Counted from the first letter of the stretch, positions 12,108 through 22,825 are shown. The stretch is 63,612 nt of DNA from Chromera velia (GCA_018398765.1 JAHBMJ010005716.1:2501-66112), one strand, 5' to 3'. The notes: generated from the sequence alone by a model not told the origin. Numbers and translations: made by a program.

Positions 12108-13459
12108 TGTGAGAGCGAGAGGGAGGGAGGGACGCAGAGAAGGAGGTAGAAGGAGACGAAGGGAGACATGCAGTGTGTGTGAATGAATTGAATGACCGTT
12201 GGAGGGGGAGGGGGGGGCTTCCTTGTGGGCGGGCGTGGGATGTTGCACCCAATTTTGATCCATGCATGCATGCATCAATCAATCAGTCAATCATGCATGA
12301 CCTCACTCATGCACGAATTCAATCAACCGATCAGGAAGGAAGGAAGGATGAAAGAATGAAGGTGCAAATCAATCAATGAATCGGGCGAGAGCGAAAGAAA
12401 TTGATGCATGCTTAGCACCTTTCTTGTATGTAACTGATCGAAGAGCTTTTCCTCTGCTCACGATCTCGATTTGGCAGGAAGGACCGTCTCAACAGAAAAG
12501 TCTTTCGCTCCGACATTGAAGTAACCAGTTGGGCTGGCCTGCCTGGCGGCCCGAAGTACTCGGCACCTCCGGGGGTTGAGGGGCAGCCAGAGAGAGGCGT
12601 GTGTATCCATGCAGGTGTATTCAAAAATCCGTGAAGACTGAGCTCGTGCAGTCAGTCAGTGATGGGGCTGTCATTCAGGAGCTCGATCTATCGGCCTTGT
12701 CAGGATCGTCAAATCACACCTCCATTTATTCTGCTCTGTTTTGTTTACACTGACTTACCACCACGGGCGTCTCTGGCCCGGGCCGCCAATCGCGTGGCTC
12801 TGAAGCGTCAGCCCCGGCAAAGAAATACAGTTGGGAATGGAACACAATAATTTATGTGTTCATGATCTGCCCTGGGCGGTGATCTGCATGTCGAATATTA
12901 TTGTGAACCGCTCGTTCAAGTTCTGGGTGGTTCGCATCGCTCATTCTGCATGGGTGGTTCCTATCACATGATAGACGCTAGGAAAGACGACTGAATCTTA
13001 TCATTCACATTAACAGTCGGAAAGGAAACACCGAACTTTGAAATTTTTACGTACATTAATGCATTCAAATCGCTATAGTATATTTGGAACTACATTTAAA
13101 ACTTAAAGTGAGAGGTGAGTTCTAGGGTATAAGTTCCATGGTGATGATTGAGGCCTAGATCGAGGGTTTTGTTATGCATGTCGCGTTCGTATATATAAAA
13201 GGTGGATCTAGCCTAGTTTGTCCGATTGTCTACCATGAAACCAGCCGTAATTTTTCTACACCCATACTACTACACTTAACTACTATTAACTACTATTAAC
13301 TATACTTACTATGACTAGTACTGTGATTTATTGTTGGGTCATCTAATGTGTGATTATTCGTTAGTGCCTTTCCGGGGCCGCTTGCGCGTTAGTCCATGTG
13401 AGCCCTACTTGTGGTGCATGGTCATATGTGTTGTTCTGATTTTTGTGGTGTTATGCCAT
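12108..13459. other. 3' flank of helicase gene and AT-rich spacer
   Basis: No supported gene. It opens with the helicase 3' UTR (purine-rich, then AATC-type short repeats around 12270-12385). From about 12850 the base composition falls to AT-rich, as in the other repeat-derived spacers of this window. There is a short TATTAAC-type tandem around 13277-13312. Confidence 0.6.
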
Positions 13460-13469
13460 CATGTAGTGC

Positions 13470-13692
13470 TAGGAAAAGGTTCAAGGTTCAAGGTTCACTT
13501 CGAAGTAATGAAGCTGAATCAGGTTCAAAAACAGGTTTAAAAACAGGTTTACTTTTAATTAATAGAAACCTCATTTTTTTGTATTATTTTATTAGAGCTG
13601 GGAAAAGGTTCATTGAGAAAAGGTTTAAATCTGAAAAAATGAACCTGTTGAACCTGTTTTGAACCTGTTGAACCTGTTTTGAACCTGTTTTG
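13470..13692. repeat. Inverted arrays of AGGTTCAA / AACCTGTTTTGAACC
   Basis: The left arm (about 13476-13555) carries several GGTTCAAGGTTCAA and GGTTCAAAAACAGGTT units. The right arm (about 13638-13692) carries tandem GAACCTGTTTTGAACCTG units, the reverse complement. The two arms could fold into a long imperfect hairpin with an AT-rich loop. This looks like the debris or terminus of a non-autonomous element. No protein-coding signal is present. Confidence 0.7.
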
Positions 13693-14214
13693 GAGGCCAG
13701 ACGCACGGCTACTGGCACAAGGCCGGCTAGGCCCGCGCCGCCCGCGGCCGATATAGGTGAAATAAGAAGCCGGAGCCGCGCGCACAGCAACTGTCCCCAG
13801 CCGGTTCAATCTATTATGTCGGACAGATGCATGTCAGCATATGTCAGCATCATATATCAGCATGAAAACTTATGCTGACGGTTGCAGAAGTGAGGAAGTA
13901 TAGAGTTTGTTTGACAGCAGTCTGCACGACAGTATAATTATCATGATTGATACGATCATATAAATTTAATTATGGCATTTTCCAATTTTTTCAGGCTTTT
14001 TTGATTACTAATTTTCGACTGTAAACAGTGAATAACTTGAGACTAGCACCTAATGTGAGCGTAAATATTGATTTAAACTATTTAAAAACACTACTAAGGC
14101 ATAGATTCTATAATAAAACGTTCTAAAAATATATTAAAGCCTAATTTAAAGACATAAACGGTATTTAGTTATTACGGTATTTCTGTAACTTAGCGCCTTC
14201 GGCACCAATTTTTT

Positions 14215-14233
14215 ATTACGGAAAAACCGTAAT
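14215..14233. repeat. Perfect 7-bp hairpin
   Basis: ATTACGG, five A, CCGTAAT. A related ATTACGGTATTT copy lies about 45 bp upstream. Likely part of a degenerate inverted-repeat element in this AT-rich spacer; no transcript is inferred. Confidence 0.6.
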
Positions 14234-14536
14234 TTGGGCGTTGTTGGGCCAACATATAGGGCTCTAGCTAGCATAAAAATCTTGTGCGGTTCTTCATACA
14301 GTCCTGGTGCATCTTGCGTGCATGCATGCAATTTAATCATTCATGCATGCATGCTTGTATACAAGCAAATAATTGCAGTGACTCTAAGACCGGTAAGCCA
14401 AAGGAGCCAATTAACTATTGCCAACTGATAAGGTGCGATCTTGTTAAGCTGCCGTTAATCTTTTGACGTAGGAATCGCCGCGACCAGCATACATGCCTTC
14501 AGACAAAGAAAACGTGCTGGAGACGGAGAATCATTA

Positions 14537-14776
14537 GAGAGACCTCCCTGAACCTAACTACCACTTGAAAGTTCAAGCCGTATTTTTAGATAAGCTTGAA
14601 AGTCCGCGCCGTAGGCGTGGATGATTTATGGTGTCTTGAAAACTAAAGCCGCATATCTGGATAGTGTCTTGACCGTCTATGCCGCAGGCGTGGACGGTCT
14701 CTTGAAAAACGATGTCTCAGATAGAAATCATCTTAATTATATTTTTTAAAGTGGTACTTAGGTTTAGGGAGGTTGT
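14537..14776. mobile_element. MITE-like element with about 28-bp terminal inverted repeats
   Basis: The left end (about 14539-14566) contains CCTCCCTGAACCTAACTACC. The right end (14748-14776) is its near-perfect reverse complement, differing at two positions plus one indel. The interior has no open frame. It holds two related blocks with a GCCGTAGGCGTGGA or GCCGCAGGCGTGGA core; the second is bracketed by GACCGTC and GACGGTC and makes a tight palindrome around 14669-14699. Small size, terminal repeats and lack of coding capacity fit a miniature inverted-repeat element. A target duplication is not clear. Confidence 0.65.
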
Positions 14777-15043
14777 CAGAGATAGACGGGAGAAGCATGC
14801 TTGTGTGACACAACTTGTGTCTGCCTATGTTTGCATGTTCTTGCTTGTGGCTGTGTCTACGTGTCTGACTGCCTGCCTGCCAAAATGACTTTATGCGAAG
14901 GTCAGGGTGGGTGAATGAATGAATAAATGAATGAATGAATGGATGGATGGATGACGAACATAGATAGATAGGTGACTGAATATCGGGATGAACGAGTGAG
15001 TGAATGAGTACATGAATGAATGAATGAATGAGTGAGTGAGTGA

Positions 15044-15580
15044 GTGATTGATATCGCCCTTGCGGATCAAACGTCCAACTTTGTTAACGTTGATCCCCTC
15101 CTTTCAGCCATTGCCGAGAGCAAGGGGGGACTCCCTCCTTGCATCAAGAGTCTCTCCTTGAGAGGGGGGCGCATGGGAAAGGAGGCAGTTGCTGCTTTCG
15201 CAGCCTGTGGGGGGGCAGGGAAGCTTTCGCACTTGGAGTCTTTGGACCTTAATCACTGCCGGCTGGACAACACTTGTCTGAACAGGTGGGAGGAGGTTTT
15301 CTATACCCATGGATGTGCCCAAATGAGAGTGCTCGCTCTCAGAGATAACAAGATCAGTCTCGAAGGATTCACAGCCTTCATTAACACTCTCTACCCAGAA
15401 TCTCTCCCGAATCTTAGAGACCTTTCTGTCGATAATCAGGAAGGACTCGAGGGAGAGGCACAGCATGTCAGCGGCACAGTTTCTATGCAACTGTCAAGAG
15501 TCTCAAAAGCTTTGCACAGTCAAACGGGAAGTTGCTGCACCTCTAACAAAAGTAGTGCCACTGCCAGCGCAGTGATTTGA
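15044..15580 (+). pseudogene. Leucine-rich-repeat (RNI-like) protein fragment
   Basis: Open frame of about 178 codons with no ATG at its head; it begins directly after an in-frame stop in a TGAG/TGAA tandem tract. Two or three ribonuclease-inhibitor-type LRR units are visible: IKSLSLRGGRMGKEAVAAF, LESLDLNHCRLDNTCLNRW and MRVLALRDNKISLEGFTAF. The last 30-40 residues are Ser/Thr-rich and run into AT-rich DNA. The first internal ATG is at 15173. LRR proteins bind proteins; nothing here names a partner. A broken copy from a larger LRR family is the simplest reading, but a single exon of a split gene is possible. Confidence 0.6.
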
Positions 15581-16269
15581 GGCATAGTACTTGTGAATTA
15601 AAAAACGGACCAGAATCTCTAAAAAAAATTGTCGGACTATTCAAGCTAGTAGCATTCAGGCTTATAAGATAGACTCGGAGTATAAGTCTTCTAAGAGCTT
15701 TTAAATCTATGTCAACATCCAACTTCAAATATATATTAAATACATGGTATTAATATATTTAAAAAACTATGTTATGTTATATTTATTGATAAAATTTATG
15801 TATTTTGCAGTGTATAGAATACGATAGGATATTCTAAGGATAACATACATATTCCAGGTTTGTCTTGAGGTTTACTTCTAGGAGATGGCTTTCTGTGGCT
15901 TTCGATGTCCTTGCAGGGTTAGAAATATATAATTTAATATATTACAAAAATATTATGCAATATTATCTTCTAATTATAAAAAATATATTATATTGATATG
16001 TTTGATCAATCAATTTTTTAATAGTATTTCTGGTGGTCTGTCTGTCTGCCTGCCACCGTGACTATCTATTCGAGTTTGTCATTATGTTTATCTGTAGGTT
16101 TATCTGTCATTATGTCTACATGTCCTTCTCTCTATTTGTTTGTCTGTCCACATAATCGGGCAGCTTCGAGCTCTCTATTGATCTAGCTGTCGATCTGCCT
16201 GCCTGCCTAGTTTCGTGTGTCTGCCTGTCTGTCTTTCTCACTCTTTATATTTCTCTCTTCTCCCCCCAT
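15581..16269. other. AT-rich spacer, no gene seen
   Basis: Strongly AT-rich DNA (about 15600-16020) grading into dispersed TGTC/TATC repeats. No open frame with protein-like composition was found on either strand. Confidence 0.6.
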
Positions 16270-16274
16270 CCCCA

Positions 16275-16321
<47 letters not shown>

Positions 16322-16382
16322 GTGTATGTATGTGTGTGTGTGTGTGTCTGTGTGTGTGCACGCCTGTGTGTGTACGCGTGTG

Positions 16383-16419
<37 letters not shown>

Positions 16420-16640
16420 ATCTGTCTATCTGTCTGTCTATTTGTCTGTGCCTTTCCATCTCTGTCTATGCCTTTCCATGTCTTTCTCTAGGTCTTTCTG
16501 CAACGGAACTGTGTTCGTCTGCGTCTACCTTTCTCTGTCTGCATCTCTCTATTTCTATCTGTCTGTCTTTCTCTGTGTTTGTGTGTATCTCCTTCTCTGT
16601 CTTCATCTCTCTCTCTCTGTCTCGTGTTTGTCTGTCTGGT
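16270..16640 (+). repeat. (CT)n/(TG)n/(TCTG)n compound simple-sequence block
   Basis: CT dinucleotides, then TG, then TCTG/TCTA tetranucleotides and degenerate TCT-rich sequence. Long open frames here encode only Cys/Val/Leu/Ser repeats and are products of the repeat. Confidence 0.9.
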
Positions 16641-17192
16641 GCATAGCTTGTGACAGAGTTAGTCTGTGTGTCTGTCTATTCGTCAACTGTTCTACCGGTT
16701 CACAGCAAATTTCTGGTGCCTTGATCACAGCTCATCTGAGAACCTGTCATACAAACTACCATGCATCTGTCAAAGAATCCTTAGGCGAAAAAGAAACCTC
16801 ATACATGAGCAGAGGATGCACCATACATGCATGTATGCAGAGGCGTTAATCTATCAGGAACCAACCTTAACACGTTGAGTACGGTTTTGGAATGTGGACT
16901 CGGTCCCACCTACACAAAAGAGTCTCTCTCCCTCATTCACTCACTCACTCACCGGCCAGGAGGCTGTATATATGCCTCTCTTCGATCTGCCAGTCATGAT
17001 CTACGTGGATCCCTCAGATCGGCGTGAGGTGCGCGCAGTCATGCTGCTATGAGATCTTTTGATTGAGGTCCTCACCTGAATTGACGATTCACTCACCACA
17101 TTCCTCGACAGGTGGGCTGGTCTTACAGAGTCCTGCATGGCGGTGCATGGTGCGGATACTCGATCGAGAGAGCTAGAGCGAGTCCGGGTTCT
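16641..17192. other. Spacer downstream of the cysteine-rich pseudogene
   Basis: Mixed-composition DNA with short CTCA and CATG repeats. No supported gene; any 3' UTR of the minus-strand gene starting at 17832 would lie here. Confidence 0.5.
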
Positions 17193-17832
17193 TCATTGAC
17201 AGTTGCAGTACTCGTCTTCGTAGAAGGGACTGGTCTTTCTGTACGTTCCCTCGTACCATGAGACTTCAAAGCCCACCTCAGATTTGAGGGCATAAGTGCA
17301 ACGGCTCCCGGGCTTTCGTCCGTGACACGCGCCCGCACTCGGAAACACGTCCCAAAACTCATATGGCATCCCTAAATGGGGATTCTCGTGCATCCATGCG
17401 GCTTCGCTGGTGGATGTACAGATTTCCCGCGGTTTCTCGTGACATGCACCCTTGTAATAATGAAGGGGAACGTATATATTTCAATCAAGCTTTGTAAGCC
17501 GGCACTGAAGAAAAGCGTTTCTTGATGGGTATCTCTCTCATGCACTCGCACCTCTTCTCATTCTCATCATATTTCAATCCTGCCGCCTCGTCACAATCAT
17601 AGTCAAAAGGGTCTCCGCACTTCTTGTGGTAGTTGGCCTTTTTGCGTTCCCAAACTTCTTTGGCCCACATTTCAGGGGGTTCCTTCCTGGGCTGCGAAGC
17701 CTCTGTGCGCTCCCTGACCTTTTTGGCTAAGATTCCACCGGGCTCATTTTTTTTCAGCGAGCATATGGCTTATACAGCATTTGTGATGGAAAAGAGAACA
17801 ACGGCGAGAGCGAAGATGTTCGGCATGCTCAT
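17193..17832 (-). pseudogene. Decayed gene for a secreted cysteine-rich protein
   Basis: Reading leftwards from ATG at 17832 there is a good signal peptide (MSMPNIFALAVVLFSITNA) followed by an in-frame TAA at 17772-17770. The same frame then continues as a Lys/Glu-rich stretch with two related segments (PGGILAKKVRERTEA and PPEMWAKEVWERKKA), then a cysteine-containing segment that stops at 17485. A second segment in another frame, ending at 17193, carries six cysteines (GACHEKPREICTSTS, ACHGRKPGSRCTY, EYCNCQ). No GT-AG pair removes the TAA and keeps frame, so decay is the simplest reading. A short intron of about 55 bp could join the last two segments. The family is not recognised. Confidence 0.5.
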
Positions 17833-18176
17833 GCACTTGACCGTCTCTTGGCGTCTCTAGATCGAAATCGGCTTTTTCTGTATCTTCCGTCCTCGCGGCA
17901 GAGAGGCAACTGTGCAAGAGATTATTTAGAAGAGGGCAGATTGAAACCTCGCAGAGAGCTCAGCCGTGCATGAGTGTTGCAGAAGATTGCCAAAGAGAAT
18001 CGTGCGACTGCAATCCAGTACAGTCCAGCTATGCATGGATTGAAAATGAACGGCATTTCCATATTATTCATATGCATGCATGCTTTTTTTGTGTAGTGCC
18101 TTAATTAATTAAGAAATTAGAAACGCTCGCGCGCGGAATGTGCACGAGCACACGCGTGCCTGACGCTTGACTACGC

Positions 18177-19460
18177 TTGATGACGGCGGAGACAGCGACG
18201 GGACAGCGACGGGACAGTGAAATGGGGGGGGGGAGAGGAATGCATCCTTTTCATCTTTTCCCTCATCTGAAACAATGTGCACAGGCACTCTACACAGACA
18301 GAGGAATGCACCCTTTTGCAAGAGAAAGACTAAAAGGAAGCGTAGGGCAGAGAGGAACACAGGTAGTCAACGAGAGAGTGGACGGGATAGAGAGATGGCT
18401 GCTGAAGAGAACAAAAAATGAGCTAGACGAGAAGAAGAGAGAGGCGTTTGCACATAGAATAGAAAGAAACATAAGAGAGAAGAGCAGTCAGGAGAAGGCA
18501 GAACTGACAGGAGTGATGATGGCTGACGTGCACAGAAAGGTCTCAAACGGAAACCGTCTCCACCTTTCTTTGTTTGAAGACAGAGCAGGTAGAAAGGTTG
18601 GCTCGACAATGAAAATAGACAGAGAGAGAATAGGGAGAGCCCCTTTTTGCTATACGAGAGTGGCGCCGCGATCAGAACACAGGAGGAGAGCAGCATGCAG
18701 GGTGGGAGACAGGGCTGTGGCTGCGACTCAGGGAAAAATTCCGGTAAGGGGGGGAGAGAAGGTGCCGTTACAGAAAAGGATGTGCCAGTTCTGTCGAGGG
18801 TGGTTGGGAATCGAGGTGGTGGAAGATGAAATCCATTTGGTGACAGAATGTCCTGTTTTTGACAGAGAGAGAGCAGAAATGTTCAGAAAGATAGAAGGGA
18901 AATGGGACAGCAAGATGGAAGAAAGAGCCAGAAAGGCAGCCACAGAAAGAGAAGGGCTCAACAGAGAAGAGGGAAAAAGGGACAACTCGACGCTTTTCTG
19001 TTTTCTGTTGAATGAATGTCATGCCGGAGTGGATGAGTTTTTGGGATGGGCGTCATTCAGACGGAGGGTGTTTGAGGAGTGTCCAGGACGGTACGGACAC
19101 ATAGAGGGAGACGCTCTGGCGGCCAGACATGCAGGAATCACCGGAAGGCAGCGGGCGATCGAGAGACTAACAAAAGAATATGAGGAGACAATTGATAACT
19201 TAGAGACGACCGAAGGAGCGTTAGGGTGGGGAAGGAGGGAGCCGCAGAAGAAGATTGATAAAGCAAACAAAAAGAGCGAGGAAGCCCAAATCACATGCCG
19301 TTTCAGATCGATTTTCAGGCTGGAAAGCCAACGCGGATCCAGAGCCGTGGCTCGAACAACGAACAATCATGCAGCAGCGGCCAGAGCAACAGACTCTGGC
19401 GGGCCCCGAGGGCGGGGTCTGATACCTCAGCTTAGGCTAGGGAACGCCCCGCCCTGCTAG
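18177..19460 (+). pseudogene. LINE ORF2 C-terminal remnant with CCHC zinc motif
   Basis: About 427 codons, very rich in Arg, Glu and Lys, with no reverse-transcriptase palm motifs left. The recognisable part is CQFCRGWLG followed by EDEIHLVTECPVFDRER, i.e. C-x2-C then H-x4-C, the layout of the zinc-binding segment after the RT domain in LINE ORF2 proteins (and the usual place for the phrase HL..CP..). The frame has no clear initiator and probably begins inside the original gene. It stays open to 19460 without a stop, which points to recent insertion or coincidental preservation. Confidence 0.6.
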
Positions 19461-19527
19461 CTCTGGCGACAGATAGACATAGCGGGAAGGCCCTAGAGCA
19501 GAACATATCAATCAATCAATCAATCAG
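18177..19527 (+). mobile_element. 3' end of a LINE-type non-LTR retrotransposon
   Basis: A 5'-truncated element: an open frame with a reverse-transcriptase C-terminal zinc-binding motif, a short GC-rich 3' UTR (about 19461-19505), and a terminal run of ATCA tetranucleotides (19507-19527). Short tandem-repeat tails in place of poly(A), and truncation from the 5' side, are typical of several LINE clades. The clade itself cannot be named from this remnant. Confidence 0.65.
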
Positions 19528-20611
19528 CACTCAAGAAGAAGAATGTATACAGAAAGAACTTCAAACAATACGAAAAGAAATATCATCTTTTCACACAGTG
19601 AACTGGTGGTGGTGCAGGCATTGGTTACATGATTGGTAAAATGTGAGAGAGAGAGAGACAGGGAGAGAGAGAGATAAGTGTCGATAATTTTCAAGGGTTA
19701 AAAAGAAACAAATATAGATGCAATCAATCAATCAATCAATAGATTAATGTAGATCAAAAATAAAAAAAAAAGAAATCCATTAATTTAGCAATTTTAAATT
19801 TGTTTTCAAACAAAAACTAAAGCCAGGACAAAAGTTGAAACTTGAATATAAACTTCCCGACAATGGCTTAAGATATTACTTTTAAACTAGCTTTTAACAA
19901 ACATTCTTAAAATATTTTTCAAGTATCATACATCGATATACCTTTCCTTTCTATGATAAGACGATGTCACGATGAGTACGTAAGTACGCTAGTAAATACA
20001 TGTCAACCGTGTTGTTCTCTAGGTTATTCCGAGTTATGAGTTTCGGCTATTATGTTCTTGTCTCTTTTTTTGTACTCCTTTTTTTGTTGTGGGCTCGCTT
20101 TTTTACACAAATCGACCGAAACAGAGGGCAGAACAAAGAAAGAACAGTAACGTTGCAACATGCTCATCCATTCACTGCTCTATTCAAAGCAATGAGGAGA
20201 GGAAGGAAGGAAGGAGGCAAAGAACAAGAGAGATTGAAGAGAGAGGTCGACCAGGAAGCTTCCAGATACTTTCCTGTCGAGATCGAATCGAATTCTTCCA
20301 ATGCCTGACTGACTGTCTGGCTTCCTGACCGAACGTCTCTCTTTCGCTCTCTCTCTTTCTTCGCAATCAGACGCACGCACGACGTCTGCTTTCTTTTGTG
20401 TTTCCTACAATTCGCTTACACTTCACCCACCCTTCCCCCTCCTCTTCCCCTTTTCGCTGCCTGGGCCCAGGATTCTCTCTCTCAACAGAGAACAAGAGCA
20501 GACAGGCGAAAGAATACACACACACAGAGTAAAGAAAGAGGCCTGGCCGACAGGCAGACAAAAGCTGTTGGAGAAGAATAAGTAGTCTCTCACCCCCATC
20601 TCATCTCCCCC
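19528..20611. other. Spacer between LINE remnant and TM2 gene
   Basis: AT-rich to about 20000 with another (ATCA)n stretch near 19725-19740. It then becomes GA/CT-rich, with simple repeats, towards the 3' end of the minus-strand TM2 gene. No gene is supported on either strand. Confidence 0.5.
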
Positions 20612-22825
20612 TCAACCCACATACCCCCCCCCTGCCCCTCCCCCCGACTGAAGTGACACAGAAGGCCTACCCTCGCCCCCCTTCACCAAACTGCTGCCCG
20701 AACGATCCAACCCTGCCTTCTCCACTGACGCACGCCGGGACTCCCCCATCCCTGCAGCCTGAGGCTCTGGGTTCGTGGCTGAGTAGGCCGGGTACGCAGC
20801 GGCACTGTGCGCCGCCTTTTCTGCTGCAAGGAGCAACGCGTCCTTTCTCTTCCTTCTGATCGTACGAAGAGTATTCAACCCGACCACGATAAACCCCAAC
20901 GCAGCAAACCAACAGACGGAGGAGACGATAAAAGCCCAACGGGGCAAATCTGCAGCGACTCTGTAATTGTATGCGTAGACAGGCTGAGACCCTACACGCA
21001 CAATGTCATACAGCCACCAAACCCCCAGCCCCCCCAGCGTTGCAGTCTTTAACGATGCCTGACTATACAAACCTAGGTACCACTGATCGGCACCCAAAAA
21101 CCCCACGAACAGACTGAGACAGTAGGCTGTCACTTGGGATTTTCTTTGGGTCTGGCACTCAGGGCCTGCCCAGTCCCTCGAGCACTTACAGAAATGGGGG
21201 GCGTTCACGACCCCTGCCTGCGACTCGAACCAAGGAGTGCACAGACCTCTCCCACTGCACTGCTCTGCCAATGCAAGGCTGGTGTCGGAACAGGAATTCT
21301 TCACTGACACCCCCCCGGTGGTAATGGTCATAAACGAATCCTCATAACTCCTCTGAATCCTCCAGTACCCTGTCGTGTGTGTGCCCGACAACGTACCGTC
21401 AGACTGCGCGACTGCCTCCATGCCCACCGCTGCAGCAGACGCTGCCTCAACGCCTAACTGGGCTGAGCCCTCTGCTAGATCTCCTGAGGAGATGAGGGCG
21501 TGGATGTCTTCGTGGGAAGGGCTCTCGTCTCGGGGGGGATCGACAGAGGCCGAGCTGCTCTTCTCTGTCTTCTGCACGGAGGCAGATGGCGGTGTGAGAT
21601 CTTCTTTGTTCTTTCCCGTCTCCTTCTGAGAAGGGAGAGAGACGGAGAGAGGAACCGGAGGGGCTGGAGGAGCCTGTGCGGGTTTGTCTGTCAGAGACGG
21701 CAGTGGGGGGTCTCTCTCAAGTGTCTTTTTCTTCTTCTGCTGCTGCTCCGTATGGGATGCTGCTACTGCTCCTGTCTTGGTTTTCTGGGACAGAAGAGAG
21801 ACGGCAGGCACAGGGGGGGAGACGGACGAAGGCACAGGGGGGGCAATAGAGTTTTTGAACTCCCGGGGCTTTACTGATCCATCCTGGTTCCCCGTCCTAC
21901 CCCCCACCCCAACGGACACCGAGGAGACGGATGAGATCAGGAAACCTGTCACCACGGCAAAGAGAAAGAAAGGCAGAAAACGGACGGAAATTCCACCTCC
22001 CCGCCCCCCCCTTCGATGCCCCCCGTCTGCTCCTGCCCTCTCCCCAAAGAACGATGCTCCAAGGAAGAAATGCAAAAAGGCGAGGGCACCTAGAAGCACA
22101 AAGGAAGTGCGCGCCCCCCGGGAGGCAGGAGACCCCGTGCAGAATGCTGAGGGGCCAAAGTGGGATGAGTAGCCTGTTTGGGTCAGGGAGTTTCCGTCAC
22201 TGTCCTTCTGTGTGAATTCGAACACGCACTGCACAGACTCATCGCAGCACTCGACCTGACAGGCCGTGATGTAGTTGGAACAGGCTGTGAAGCACGGCTG
22301 CACATAGGACCCCGTCTCCCCCCCCCAGTGGCCGTGCTCGCACTTAGGGAAATAAGTGTAACAGGCCAACTTCAACACCGCAAGTGCACATGGGTCTGCG
22401 TACACATTCTCATTCACTTTCGTCCTGTAGTCCCACTCGTCAAAGCCCATCGCCCCCATGTGCCACACAAAGTCTGTCAGAGCCTGGCCCTCCCAGTACT
22501 CTGCGGGGGTCTGTGTGGTGGTCACACCATCGGGTATGGCTGCGATTTGATAGTTATAGGTCACAATTTCCCCGCAAAAGGGGAGAGACTTCCCTCCGTC
22601 TGCGTTGTCTACACATGTGTAGGAGGAAATTCCCTTCATCGTCTGAAGGCCTGTAAGTGCAGGGAAAATGGGGTTTAGGCATCTGTTGGGTGCACAGAGC
22701 ATATTGGTGGAGTAGAGCTCTTTCCCGAACTTTGTGGAAGAAGAAGCTGAGGAGGCTTCGGCATGCCAACTGAGCGGCAGCAAAAAGACACACAGAGCGG
22801 GCAGAAGGCCCCGAAGAGACTTCAT
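20612..22825 (-). CDS. Secretory-pathway membrane protein: Frizzled-type CRD, EGF-like motif, TM2 domain
   Basis: Intron-free frame of 737 residues from ATG at 22825, chosen because it gives a clean signal peptide (MKSLRGLLPALCVFLLPLSW); the frame also extends upstream to 22903. The cysteine-rich ectodomain follows the Frizzled CRD pattern: FCGEIVTYNYQIAAIPD, then DPCALAVLKLACYTYFPKC, then VQPCFTACSNYITAC. After it come two hydrophobic segments (FVLLGALAFLHFFLGASFF and FLPFFLFAVVTGFLISSV), a long Pro/Ser/Gln-rich linker, an EGF-like motif (CSGRGLCTPW, CKCSRDWAGPEC), and a TM2 domain (residues about 562-611, LFVGFLGADQWYLGLYSQ, GGLGVWWLYDIVRV). A third TM helix (about 631-651) and a basic then Gly/Ser-rich tail follow. 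Role unknown; the extracellular domains suggest ligand or surface binding. It lies head to head with the CCCH gene. Confidence 0.88.
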   Translation of the reverse strand: MKSLRGLLPALCVFLLPLSWHAEASSASSSTKFGKELYSTNMLCAPNRCLNPIFPALTGLQTMKGISSYTCVDNADGGKSLPFCGEIVTYNYQIAAIPDGVTTTQTPAEYWEGQALTDFVWHMGAMGFDEWDYRTKVNENVYADPCALAVLKLACYTYFPKCEHGHWGGETGSYVQPCFTACSNYITACQVECCDESVQCVFEFTQKDSDGNSLTQTGYSSHFGPSAFCTGSPASRGARTSFVLLGALAFLHFFLGASFFGERAGADGGHRRGGRGGGISVRFLPFFLFAVVTGFLISSVSSVSVGVGGRTGNQDGSVKPREFKNSIAPPVPSSVSPPVPAVSLLSQKTKTGAVAASHTEQQQKKKKTLERDPPLPSLTDKPAQAPPAPPVPLSVSLPSQKETGKNKEDLTPPSASVQKTEKSSSASVDPPRDESPSHEDIHALISSGDLAEGSAQLGVEAASAAAVGMEAVAQSDGTLSGTHTTGYWRIQRSYEDSFMTITTGGVSVKNSCSDTSLALAEQCSGRGLCTPWFESQAGVVNAPHFCKCSRDWAGPECQTQRKSQVTAYCLSLFVGFLGADQWYLGLYSQASLKTATLGGLGVWWLYDIVRVGSQPVYAYNYRVAADLPRWAFIVSSVCWFAALGFIVVGLNTLRTIRRKRKDALLLAAEKAAHSAAAYPAYSATNPEPQAAGMGESRRASVEKAGLDRSGSSLVKGGEGRPSVSLQSGGGAGGGYVG

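Noticed and set aside
16215-16849. Frames of 143 and 210 codons
   Set aside because: Repeat-encoded Ser/Leu/Cys/Val only; no initiator context or domain.
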